The notes under the pieces: generated by a model
The model's database searches: none
Seen by the model: only the letters and a program-made list of their open reading frames with translations
Told to the model about the DNA's origin: nothing
Shown here: positions 1-9,770 of the stretch, in pieces
Layout of the letters: each line of letters begins with the position of its first letter
How positions within the stretch are numbered: the first letter of the stretch is position 1
Position numbers and translations under genes: made by a program
Assembly (NCBI RefSeq): GCF_030272615.1
Contig: NC_081405.1
Coordinates: 608,456,677-608,520,676 of the forward strand
Direction of reading: 5' to 3'
Source: Cryptomeria japonica
Lineage: Eukaryota > Streptophyta > Pinopsida > Cupressales > Cupressaceae
Length of the DNA: 64,000 nt

Positions 1-800
1 AGCAATTTAAATAAGTGACTTAAATTCAATAATGTTTATAGAAATAGAGAATGGATCCCTTATTGTTTGGTACACTAAAGATTGTCACAATAAATTAATT
101 CAACTTAGAAGTTAGATGACCAACTAATAGCTATTGTGTTGGCTTCTATGTAGCTACGACGAACACAATGAGATTCATTATGTACACAGAGGTTAAAAAA
201 GGGTCATTTTGAGTTGATGTCTGATATGTAGTCTCTATTTCCTTGTTAACCATTCATTTTGACAACCACCAAATTTGCACAATTGGTCCAATATGCACAA
301 ATGTACCAGTAATTGAACACTATTGGTACCAATGAAGTTGTACAATTGGTCTAATTACCAACTTTATTTTTTCAACTATTAAGGACACAAGTGGGTGACT
401 ATTTACCCACTAGATGTTTTTTTAGTGAGTTTTTAATTAGCAAAATCCAACGAATGGTGATTGGAAAATGGGCGGTAACTAGGCCTTTTTCCCTACATAA
501 AATATTATTTTGGTTCATAGCATTTTTATTAAAAAACCTTAATATCCTATCATCCACATAAGTTAGATCAACCACAAAAAGAAAAATCAAACACAAACAT
601 GAAAACATATTATGCCTGTGTTATATTTTATAGAATGTATTTTCATTTTTAAAATGGTAATATTATCACATTATATTATATTTTACAATTGAAAATATTA
701 ACATAAATATAGATATATTACAATATAATTAATGTAAAATATTTTTGAATATATACATTTAAAAAATAAAAATAAAAATATATCTAATATTATGAAGTTT
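1..800. other. AT-rich sequence, no gene recognised
   Basis: Short open frames occur on both strands but none shows a recognisable domain, codon-like composition or plausible start context. The stretch from about 640 to 790 is nearly pure A/T. No LTR ends, primer site or terminal inverted repeat were seen. Confidence 0.5.
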
Positions 801-1225
801 ACAGATCTCTACGAGGTTTTAGATAAAAAGGAAAAGTGAGGGCTCCTAGAGGTGGGCATAAGGGATAAGGGAGATAATGGGAGCATTCTGAGTAGCCCTT
901 CGAATCCACGTCTCTGCCCAGCATATACTTCACAGGTTCATGCTTTCTTATTGTTTGCTTATGTTTCACGTTCTGGAAGAATAGGACATTTGCAAAGAGG
1001 GCACGGTAATAATTTGTCCATTTGTCAAGGCAATCTCTATGAACTGGCACAACTTTTGAATTTCATCATCTTCCACGAAAGAGCCAAACAAACAACACAT
1101 ATATCCTGCTCGATCTCATTAAAGCTCTCTGCAAAATCATTGAATGTCAAAACAAATAAACGTTCTCTGATTGTGTGGGCAGAGGCAAATGAAGTGGGAA
1201 AAATGTTTTCATGGAAGCATTTCAA
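800..1225 (-). pseudogene. RING-H2 E3 ubiquitin ligase-like pseudogene
   Basis: Read on the minus strand, the pieces of a RING-H2 zinc finger appear in the correct order but in three different frames. CVVCL is encoded at about 1099-1085, FVEDDEIQKL just after it, VHRDCLDKW at about 1045-1019, and CPLCKCPILPE at about 1003-971. In the family these Cys and His residues bind two zinc ions and recruit an E2 ubiquitin-conjugating enzyme. The upstream in-frame stretch to 1225 (ending SFNEIEQDICVVCL) fits the spacer found before the RING in small plant RING-H2 proteins. At least two frameshifts and an internal stop rule out a working protein. The TIR-domain gene lies on the other strand about 0.6 kb away with no evident functional link. 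The family is fairly sure; the outer limits are approximate. Confidence 0.72.
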
Positions 1226-2369
1226 TAAGAGCTATAGATTTTGTGCAGGCTACGCCAAAAAAAGAAGGCAACAAATTACAAGGTGGGGTCATAGATATCT
1301 AAGCTGAATCATGGGATAGCAGGAGCAAAAGAACTGGTACCATTTTAGAAACTTTAAGTGCGCACTTAGGAAAGTCAAACATGTCACATGCGAATGCGTT
1401 CCGAAACATTACGGACAGTCCAAAGTCGAACAAAGTCGAATAAAAAAACAAGTCAATCGAAAAAATGCGAATAAAAAAATACATTTAGAAAATCAAAGGC
1501 TGAAAATTGTTCGATAGTCTTGCATTGCTCGTTGAGCATTCTCAGCTGTTGATGGCTAAAAGAAGGTCGTTCCTTTCATATAAGGAACACCTTCGGTGTA
1601 ATTATTCAAAGTTGATTGTGGAAAGTTTGCTTTGAATACTTTAGAATATATTGGTCACAAAATAAATAATAGTTGTACACCTCATCGCTTTAGCTGTCTT
1701 ACTATCATGGAAATAATCAAGCCTACGTGTCTTCTTACAATGTATTACCCATATCTGTGCCTTGCTCCCTGCTCCAACGTCCATGCATTCTTACAATGAT
1801 CCAACATGTTCTTTGCCCACCTCTCTTTGTCTTCCACCCATGGAATGTAATCAGCCCTGTGAGCGTTCTTATAATAACCCTAAATGTGTTCTTCTTGTCA
1901 CAGCTGAAAATAACGAGTGTCTGCATTCTTCGTGGGTTCCAAATTATGACGTATTTCTTAACCATCGTGGTGCATATGTGAAGGAAAGCATAGGTAGCCT
2001 AATATTTTATAATCTTGAGAATAAGGGATTGAAGGTCTTCTTTGACAAGAATTCAATCCAAGTTGGAAGCAAAATACGTCAGTCACTAGAGGACGCTATT
2101 TACTCTGCATCTCTACATATTGTCATTATTTTTGCTAACTATGCAGAGTCGAGTTGGTGCTTGAAAGAGTTCAATCTGATCTTCAAGACTGGAGCTCCCA
2201 TCGTACCAGTATTTTGTGGAGAAGAGCCTTCGGAAATTCGAATGAAAGATAAAGATGGTATGTATGCTCGAGCCTTCCAAAAGCATAGGCAATCTGGGAA
2301 TTTCGAGTCTCATACAATTGAAGAATGGAGGAAGGCACTTGATGAGGTTTCATATATTAAAGGCTATAA

Positions 2370-2618
2370 TGTTGGTGTTATTACATTAGTTTAGATTTAA
2401 TTAATAAAACTATCGGTGGTTGTGTTTTCAGTTGTGCAGTTACACAACCATTTGCTGTTTTGTATTGCCTATTTAAAGGCACACATTTAGAATGAATATG
2501 TGGATCTGATAATATATTTTATCCTACAAAATCAAATAATTAAGATTTTTCATTTGTACCATTCTCTGCAATCATGGTTTAGTTTTTTTCGTTCTATGTT
2601 GGCTCTACCATTTCAACA
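2370..2618 (+). repeat. 5' LTR of the gag-only element
   Basis: Begins TGTTGGTG and ends TTTCAACA, abutting the primer site. It contains a TATTTAAA box at 2470-2477 as a likely core promoter. Its first codons extend the interrupted TIR frame to a TAG at 2392. Confidence 0.9.
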
Positions 2619-2629
2619 TGGTATCAGAG
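2619..2629 (+). other. Primer binding site (initiator tRNA-Met)
   Basis: TGGTATCAGAG immediately follows the 5' LTR and matches the 3' end complement of plant initiator methionine tRNA, the usual primer of Copia elements. Confidence 0.88.
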
Positions 2630-2962
2630 TGAAAACTTGTTTCTATGATCTGTGGTTAATGGACGAATAAGATTGGGGTCGGCTTCTGCATTTGCTGTGT
2701 TGTTGAGGAGACAAAGCGGCCACTGGGCGTGACTTAGAAGAACTGTAGATGGCAGTAATATGATTTCAGTGTTTATAATGGTGAGAGAGGAACAATAAAA
2801 GGAAGGTGGAAGTGAAAATAGAGATATGATTCAAGTCCAAATGCCAAACTAGAATCTTGCAATCATGTTTTGAGAAAAGAGGTATGAAATGGACTTTCTC
2901 TTTATAGGGTGACATAACAATTATTTTGTTATCATTTTATTTGTCTTTAAGTGATAAAGATT

Positions 2963-3802
2963 ATGGATAAAATAGTTACAATTCCTAAATTCGAAGGGCA
3001 TGAATTCCACACATGGCAAATTAAAGTGCAACTATCATTAATTGAGAAAGATTTGTTGGAGATTGTGGATGGGACTGTAACAAAGCCACAAGATGCAGAT
3101 GTAGCAACGAAGTGGACGAAAAAAGATCATAGGGCCACGACATTGATTGGTCTTGGTTTATCAAATGCATACTTGCATCATATTGATTTATCAAAGACAT
3201 CAAAAACAATATGGGACGGGCTCAATGTATTGTTTGGTTCTCAGGCTTCCGGTGCCAAGATGTCTATTAAGCAGAAATTGTTCGGGTTAAAGATAAATGG
3301 AGATGATAATATTATTCAACATATAAGCATTTTTCATTCTCTCCTTAATCAACTTGCAGGTATAAATGCTAATGTCGTTGATGATGATGCCAAGGCAATA
3401 TTACTTAACAGCTTGCCTTCTAGTTTTGACCATATTGTCTTCACTCTAAACAAAATAAATCCTAGCTTGGAAACAATAATCTCTTCTCTAATTGATGAAG
3501 GAAATGGAACTAATAAGAACTATCAACTTCCTCTGGAATGTGCTTTGGTTGCTAGGAATAAATCTAATGTTTCCAGTAGAAGAGAATTCAAATGCTTTTA
3601 TTGTCAAAAAAATGGGCATGTGCAGATGAACTATTTTCAACGGGTCAAAGATCTAATCGATGGAAAGTTAAAGAAAGATACATCTTTTGTTGCAATAGAA
3701 GGTGAGGCCAACTTTTGTGGATTTGCAGTACATAAAAATGACTCATCTGATGGTTACAGTCCATCAGATGATATAGGGGTTGATACAAGATTTCTACTTT
3801 AG
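2963..3802 (+). CDS. gag: Copia Gag (UBN2-type) with damaged zinc knuckle
   Basis: Starts at the first ATG (2963; the preceding in-frame GTG at 2951 is an unlikely eukaryotic start) and runs about 279 codons without interruption. The N-terminal two thirds is a UBN2/Copia capsid-like domain: IPKFEGHEFHTWQIKVQ near the start, TIWDGLNVLF, and ILLNSLPSSFDHIV at mid-length. In the family this protein forms the particle that packages element RNA. Near residue 205 the zinc knuckle reads CFYCQKNGHVQMNYF: the CX2CX4H part is present but the last Cys is Tyr, so zinc binding is doubtful. It is one of the few uninterrupted element ORFs in the window. It ends well before the 3' LTR; nothing Pol-like follows. 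Confidence 0.85.
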   Translation: MDKIVTIPKFEGHEFHTWQIKVQLSLIEKDLLEIVDGTVTKPQDADVATKWTKKDHRATTLIGLGLSNAYLHHIDLSKTSKTIWDGLNVLFGSQASGAKMSIKQKLFGLKINGDDNIIQHISIFHSLLNQLAGINANVVDDDAKAILLNSLPSSFDHIVFTLNKINPSLETIISSLIDEGNGTNKNYQLPLECALVARNKSNVSSRREFKCFYCQKNGHVQMNYFQRVKDLIDGKLKKDTSFVAIEGEANFCGFAVHKNDSSDGYSPSDDIGVDTRFLL

Positions 3803-4237
3803 ACAATAATGAATATTGACAGGAGGTCGGAGGTAGGAGGATCTTTTGTCATCTCGAGTTAACTTCTCACTTAGAGATGATCATTGCATGAGAAGCAACC
3901 TATCTATGTCCCTGTAAAGCTGGTGCTTGGCAGATTTGTCCCTAAAAAGGGGGTGCGATTTATCTGTGTTCCTGAAGAGAAGAGGGAGCTTGGTAGTGTG
4001 ATTGTCCCTTCTAGGAGCAAGGGGAGGGACAGGATTGTGTAGGGGAGGTGGGAACTTTTGTTCTTGTGTAGACAGTTCCAGGTTTTGTGGTCAGGAGATC
4101 CACTGATGCAGTCAGTTTGGTATTTCTTGGGCGAGTGAGGACGATTGGTGAAGGCACTTCATCAAAGTCACTCGAGGGTTGGATTAAAACCCTTGCAACT
4201 TCCACTCTTGTTCAGATTAATGTAATAAGGGGGGGAA

Positions 4238-4485
4238 TGTTGGTGTTATTACATTAGTTTAGATTTAATTAATAAAACTACCGCGGTTGTGTTTTTAGTT
4301 GTGCAGTTACACAACCATTTGCTGTTTTGTATTGCCTATTTAAAGGCACACATTTAGAATGAATATGTGGATCTGATAATATATTTTATCCTACAAAATC
4401 AAATCAATAAGATTTTTCATTTGTGCCATTCTCTGCAATCATGGTTTAGTTTTTTCTGTTCTATGTTGGCTCTACCATTTCAACA
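4238..4485 (+). repeat. 3' LTR of the gag-only element
   Basis: Near-identical copy of 2370-2618, preceded by a purine tract at about 4226-4237 that would prime plus-strand synthesis. It ends CAACA directly before TATAC and the resumed TIR exon. Confidence 0.9.
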
Positions 4486-4498
4486 TATACTTTTAAGG

Positions 4499-4689
4499 GT
4501 TAAAATTATTTCTTACTACACGCTCTTGTATCACGAGATTAATTGATGAATTTGAATTTAAGTTCTTAATCTATATCCTGTTTATTTTTCAGTAAATAAC
4601 CATCGCTTTTCTTATAATTAATATTGGATATAGTAAATTGAATAAAATCAAGGTAATTTTGAACGACTGTTGTTGTGTAAATTGCAGAG
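4499..4689 (+). other. Probable intron of the TIR-domain gene
   Basis: GT at 4499-4500 follows AAGG, and AG at 4688-4689 joins exon 1 to the QGELLEQ frame. A stronger-looking acceptor (TTGCAG) ends two bases earlier at 4687 but gives another frame, without the family-like linker. The sequence between is AT-rich with stops in all frames. Inferred from frame and homology, not from transcripts. Confidence 0.55.
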
Positions 4690-4805
4690 ACCAAGGAGAG
4701 CTGCTGGAGCAAATTGCAACGAGTGTTCCGGAGCATATTGATAAAGGGAAATCTCAGCCAAATCGCACCAGTCATCACTCCATTTTCTAGAGCGAATATC
4801 AGTCC

Positions 4806-4883
4806 ATGCCTTTGTAAATATATGATGAACTTGTAGGTCTAGTTATGCCTTTGTAAATATATGATGAACTTGTAGGTCTAGTT
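4806..4883. repeat. Tandem duplication, 39 bp x 2
   Basis: Two identical adjacent 39-bp copies (starts 4806 and 4845, beginning ATGCCTTTGTAAATATATGA) just downstream of the TIR gene's stop codon. Exact identity suggests a recent slippage event. Confidence 0.9.
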
Positions 4884-5978
4884 ATGTAAACGACATAGAA
4901 GTTGCCATAAATTTTCTATAGATCCATCTCGACTTGTTTGTTGGAAGCTCATTGGTCTAGATTTTGTTAACGAGATAAATGCAGCTTTACATAAGGATTT
5001 AGGAATAATGAGCTACGAGGTATTCTAAATTTCTGACAAATGTGGTTATGCTTTTTTCAGTTCTAAATTTCACCTTCAAAATTTGTAGAACTTGCTCTCT
5101 TGTTATTTTCATTTGAGAGCCTTGTGGTCATCTTTGAAAGTGTATTTTCAGCCTTGTTACTAGCAAAGCTGAAACTAGTGTATGACTATGACTCAGCGAA
5201 TGTGAAGGGTATGTCTTAATAATTAACATCTCTTAAATCATTAAAATGATTTATTAAGATGATGTCTTACAAATCTAATTACTAGATGCACAATTTATGA
5301 CTATTGGAGCATAAGTCAATCCATAATAAGCATCGACTACGATTATCTTCTTTTAATCATAAAAATGATTTACTTGAATGATATCTTAGGAATGTAATTA
5401 CTAGACACACAATTTATGAGCATACTTCAAGAAAGTTAATGCGTGGAGGAAGGTTTTGTATTTTAAACTAGAGAATTAGATTGTGTCTAATTATATCTCT
5501 TTCAGAACTCTATTAATTCACCTAGTCTAAGAGGCAAACCTGTAAATCAAAATAATGTTAGATTTAGTTTAACAGACGACAAATTCAAGATTAAAGTTTA
5601 CTTGATAAACGAAATAAAATAAAGTGAATGCTAAAGTCATATGATGACTACTACACATAACTTATATGCAACTTAAATAGACCAAATGCAACTTATATGC
5701 AACTTAAGTCATATTTTTATGTAAAATATAACTTATATGCAACTTAAATAGACCAAATGCCTATAAGTAATCGTAAGTGTGTGTGTTATCTCTAACTTTT
5801 ATATCTAACATCAAAGGACCAATTGTTGAACACAAAATATTATTTGTTGTTATAAAAACAACATATTATTATATAGAATACAACCTATATTGAACACATA
5901 GGGTCCAATTATTTTTTCTTAAGATAAATGAGTTTTATAGGAACCCAAAACCCAAAATCATCCAAAAAGTAAATAGAG
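4884..5978. other. AT-rich intergenic sequence with short repeats
   Basis: No coding region recognised. A ~30-base motif beginning AACTTATATGCAACTTAAAT occurs at about 5658 and again at about 5730. Around 5230-5300 and 5345-5420 two diverged copies share AATTACTAGA and CACAATTTATGA. Confidence 0.45.
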
Positions 5979-7590
5979 TTAACTAGAAACTAACCAGCAG
6001 CTAAACAACAACAAAAATAGGGGACTCGCCCCATCAACTCTAACCATAAGAAACATAATAGAAATAAGAAAACTATCCCAAAAACTAAGTAAGAGCTTCC
6101 AAAAGCTTAGTATTCTTCTAGATTGCTCTATTGTTGATCTCTTGGAGTTATTCCATGATGAACCTTGCATTGCCTATTTCTTACAACTGGTCCTGGTGGA
6201 GGGCCCCATAGATGCCTACATATCTTGGATTCTCTTGTCCCGGTCAGTGTCTAAGGATAATTCAGATCTGGTCATGTGAATTTTCTGCAAGGTGATTTCC
6301 TCGTTGACTCTTCTAGGGCCTTAAGCGCTATTATACATTGCTTCCTTACTAACTTTCCACAAAACCCTTAAGCTTACTCTTTAAATCTTGGATTTCATTC
6401 TCCAACCTGTCAATCCTAGCATCATGCTCCATCTTCATAACCTTAATGTCTTCCATAATTTTTTGGGATAGCTTCAAGAGTTTGTCAGTTTTATTAGGTT
6501 CAGATTCTCCATGAAAGAGTCCACAATATCTTTGATCCCCTGTTTCAGGAAAATAATTTCACCAAAAACCCATCAAAACCATTTCTCCAGGTTATCCAAT
6601 GAATTGCCGAGGAGCTTGTCAATATCCATTTCATCACATTTGATCTCATTGGGGTCCACATTTAGGGGAATGTCAAGTCTAATTCATTTTTCCCTTTTCC
6701 TTGAATCTCTTCCTTTTTCCAGTTTTTTATTTTTTACGATTTTGTGGGCCCAGATTTTGGCTATGAGACATAGGGCATTTCAACTTTTTTGCTACCCATC
6801 TAGGTGGATTTTTCCTGCTAGTATTTGTACCAGGTGTGGGATTTTGTGGGGGGCCTCATCCTTCGAAGGTTTATATTTAGAATCCTTCAAAACCAGGATG
6901 TCATTCCAGTCCATAGTAACTCCACCCTCTACCTCACCAAACTCCATATCTAAACCATCATGCACCTCCTGGCTAGCTAAGGTCTTAGGGTATCTCATAA
7001 ATGGGGAGAGTTTAACCTCATGAGCCTTAGCAAACCCCATAACTAGGAAGATTACAACAAATAAAATGGAATTGAAATTCTTTTATCATGCCTAAAGTGG
7101 TTAAGGATAGTAAAATGATAGGAAAATATACTAGCGAGGGCTATGTACCTCATGATAAATTCTGCCATATCTACTCAAAGCTTCAGAAGGCCCATTTTAT
7201 TGTAGCCTCCATCTGAGTTCTTCTTGACTCTACTTCATTCACTCTTTTTATCATAAAAAGATGAAAGGGCTTCTTTTGAATTTTTCCTCTCCTTGTAGAA
7301 TTTTTTACCCTCCATGCTAGGCCAAGAAATCTCAGTAATGGAGGGTTCATCAATCCTAAACTCTGCCCCCTACACACTTAGAACTCCAGTATTCCAATTT
7401 TTTACATACAAATATGTGAGCTAGTGATTCTGACCATGGAGTTTCCTGAAAAATGGTTCCATACCTCTATCCATGACTTCCCTTCAAACCTCTTCATTAT
7501 TCTCCCAAAGCTCATACGAAGACGACTCCAATCTGTTCTTATCTCCCCCCATAAGATTGTTGCCTCTGTAAATTTTATGAGTAACACTAA
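5979..7590 (-). pseudogene. Decayed minus-strand reading frame, family not recognised
   Basis: From about 7590 down to 5980 the minus strand gives a series of open segments separated by stops and frame changes, with more protein-like composition than the plus strand. Examples are VKLSPFMRYPKTLASQEVH near 7010 and FWKLLLSFWDSFLISIMF near 6100. The middle (about 6400-6470) reads as charged, possibly coiled-coil sequence. I do not recognise the family. It could be the first ORF of an old LINE or a Gag-like protein. No LTRs, primer site or poly(A) tail were found to define an element. Confidence 0.25.
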
Positions 7591-8189
7591 AACAAGGCTT
7601 TAGACAGACAAAAACAAATCAAACCCATAGGAAAAATTTGGAAGGTCGCCACCATAAATTTCTGTGAATAGCTTTACACATGTGCAAAGTTGTCATAATT
7701 AATGCTCAATTGGAGAGAGATTTACGACATCCTCCCTCGCCATTTCACACAAATGAATGTTAAAATCTTTAGAAAACCCCTCATATATCATGAAAAAACA
7801 AGGTATTTATTGTGTTCACATTTCACCATGATAACAGTACTTGTTTAAGTGAGCATCTTATTTTATAAATGACACACTTATAGCGGATAGCTATGATATT
7901 TTGTTTAAAATAAAAAATTATTGATTTTCCTTGTTAAGGAATGTATTTATGCCTTTTTTATATAACATTTACAGGTTCTCTTGTGTTCAAGTATTGGTTC
8001 ATTTTGACCAACATTTGGTAATTCTTTTATTTACATGTGGATTATTTACTTACAATATATAGTATAAATATGTGGCAAGACTGGATAATATAAGAACAAT
8101 TTCTATAATGACTATTGGACCCTGTACAACTACTAGCCCCTCTAAATTTTCAAAATTAACAAATTCTAGCTTAGGAAGATTGATTGTAG
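7591..8189. other. No feature recognised
   Basis: AT-rich sequence without recognisable coding, repeats or element ends. It lies directly upstream of the Copia relic and may include remains of that element's gag, but nothing readable is left. Confidence 0.4.
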
Positions 8190-9770
8190 AAGAAAGAACG
8201 AGTGGTAGAAAATATCTATCATCTAAAGGTAGCTAAAGAAGGAAGTTGTCTGATAGCTCAAGGTAGTGAATGTTTGATTTGGCTAAAGAGGATGGGACAC
8301 ATAATTTTTGACAATATAGTGAAGATCAACTCTACACATAAAGTAAGATATATGCAAAAGATTATCAAGCCTATAAGCACATTGTGTAATGAATGTTAGA
8401 TGGGAAATAAAACAAATAAAATATTCAATAATAAGTATTATTCTACTACAAAACCCTTAGAGCTAATACATGCTGAGCTATGCAGAGCTACTAGAGAAAT
8501 AGGACTAAATGGGGAAAGGTATTTTATGATACTTGTTAATGATTACTCTAGATTGACATGTGTTAATTTTTAAAAAGAAAAATTTGAATCCCTAGATAAG
8601 TTTAAAGCTTTGAAGTATATGGTTGAGAATGAAATAGATGCTATGATCAAATTCTTAAAGTTTGATAGAGGAAGTGAATTTACATTAAATGATTTTATTA
8701 ATATTTGTAAATATCATGGTACTAGGAGACATTTATCTACTGCTAGGACCCCTTCGCAAAATGGGGTATCTAAAAGAAAAAAATAGAATAGTTAAATAGA
8801 TAGCTAGGACAATATTAAAGGATTATAATTTTCTTGATGCATATTTCAAAGAGGCTATGCATACTCTATCTATTTTTTAATAGAGTTTAGTTTAAAGTCA
8901 ACAATTATAAGGCCCCTTAAAGCTATGACATGGAAGAACTAGTACTATCAAGTACTTTAGAATATTTAGAAAAAAATAATACATTAGAAGAGATATAGAA
9001 GACCTTAGAAAGTTTGACTCAAGAATTGATGAACAAAGCTTCCTTGGTCACTTGAAAAGAAGGAAGGATTACATATGTTACAATAAGAGACTCAAGAAGA
9101 TAGTTGAAAGAACAAATCTAGATGAAAACTAGAATCGAACCATAGAAGAACTTAAGGATTGTAGAATAGAAGGTGCTCCCTTTATTGTAGAAGAAGTAGA
9201 TAAAATGAAAGAAGAAAAGGAAATAGTAGAGGACGGTGCTAAGACTCTAGCAAAGTATGTTCAAAATAACTACCCAAATGAATAGATTGTTGGTTATAAG
9301 AATGAGGGAGTGTAGATAACAATAAGACTTGCCAAGGCAAGTGAATAGGTTAATTTATTTGTCGTTTATAAAAGATAGAACCAAAAGCTATTTTTGATGC
9401 TCATAAGGATGAAGGATGGCTAAAGGATGTAAAAGAGGAGCTTGATCAGATTGAGAAAAAATAGACATGGGAACTAGTCCCTGGACCAATAGATAAAAAT
9501 ATGATAGGAATAAAGTGGGTGTTTTGGAATAAAATAAATGATGAAGAAGAAGTGACAAGGATGAAAGGTAGATTCATTTATAAAGAATATTCCGAAGTAG
9601 AAGTTATTAACATTTAAGACTTTTCCTTTGGTGTCTAGGATGGAAGCAACTAGAATGTTTCTTGTATTTGTAACTGATAAGAACTTTAAGGTGTACTAGA
9701 TAGATGTCAAGTCAACATTATTAAATTGTGATTGCAAAGAAGAAGTGGCATAGAGTAGCCTAATGGCTTT
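8190..9770 (+). pseudogene. Copia pol relic (pre-integrase, integrase, start of RT)
   Basis: Readable blocks in Copia order are: a GAG-pre-integrase segment (8202-8400, ending STLCNEC then a stop), integrase core pieces (FMILVNDYSRLT near 8520, FDRGSEF near 8660, ARTPSQNGV near 8740), the Asp/Glu-rich linker, and the start of reverse transcriptase (IGIKWVF near 9510, VYQIDVKS-like near 9695, VEQPNGF-like near 9750). Pol in this family integrates and reverse-transcribes the element. Several stops fall where Gln is expected (CNEC-stop-MG, VY-stop-IDVKS, VE-stop-PNGF). There are also frameshifts, for example near 8775. The reading ends abruptly near 9770, so the rest of RT and RNase H is missing. 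No LTR was identified. Confidence 0.75.

Larger units (their letters stand above)
2370..4485 (+). mobile_element. Small non-autonomous Copia-type LTR element with gag only (TR-GAG type)
   Basis: Two near-identical LTRs of about 249 bp, both TGTTGG...CAACA, enclose about 1.6 kb. A primer site matching initiator tRNA-Met (TGGTATCAGAG) follows the 5' LTR directly and a purine tract (AAGGGGGGGAA) precedes the 3' LTR. Flanks TATAA (2365-2369) and TATAC (4486-4490) are a likely 5-bp target duplication with one change. The interior encodes only a Copia Gag with no protease, integrase or reverse transcriptase, the layout called TR-GAG in plants. It would depend on another element's Pol for movement. 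By eye the LTRs differ at only about eight positions, so the insertion is young for this window. Confidence 0.9.
1783..4790 (+). pseudogene. TIR-domain (TIR-X type) immune-receptor-like gene split by an LTR element
   Basis: Exon 1 (ATG at 1783, or 1840) runs into a TIR domain: YDVFLNHRG near residue 49, then FFDKNSI, a helix ending AESSWCLKEF whose Glu matches the NADase glutamate of plant TIRs, then PIVPVFCGEEPS and EEWRKALDEV. TIR domains cleave NAD+ and signal in plant innate immunity. At 2370 the frame enters a 2.1-kb retrotransposon and stops within its LTR. Exon 1 resumes at 4486 for a few codons. It is followed by a probable donor GT (4499), a ~190-base intron and an acceptor AG (4688-4689). 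Exon 2 (4690-4790) begins QGELLEQIATSV, the usual linker after plant TIR domains, and stops at TAG 4788. There is no NB-ARC or LRR, so the ancestral gene was a short TIR-X protein or a truncated TNL. Apart from the insertion the TIR frame is open, so the disruption may be recent. Confidence 0.82.

Noticed and set aside
852-1307. Plus-strand open frame of about 150 codons
   Set aside because: It has no recognisable domain and runs opposite the RING-H2 blocks, which explain the sequence better.
1783-4790. A full TIR-NBS-LRR receptor gene
   Set aside because: No P-loop, GLPL, MHD or leucine-rich repeats appear downstream, and exon 2 stops shortly after the TIR linker.
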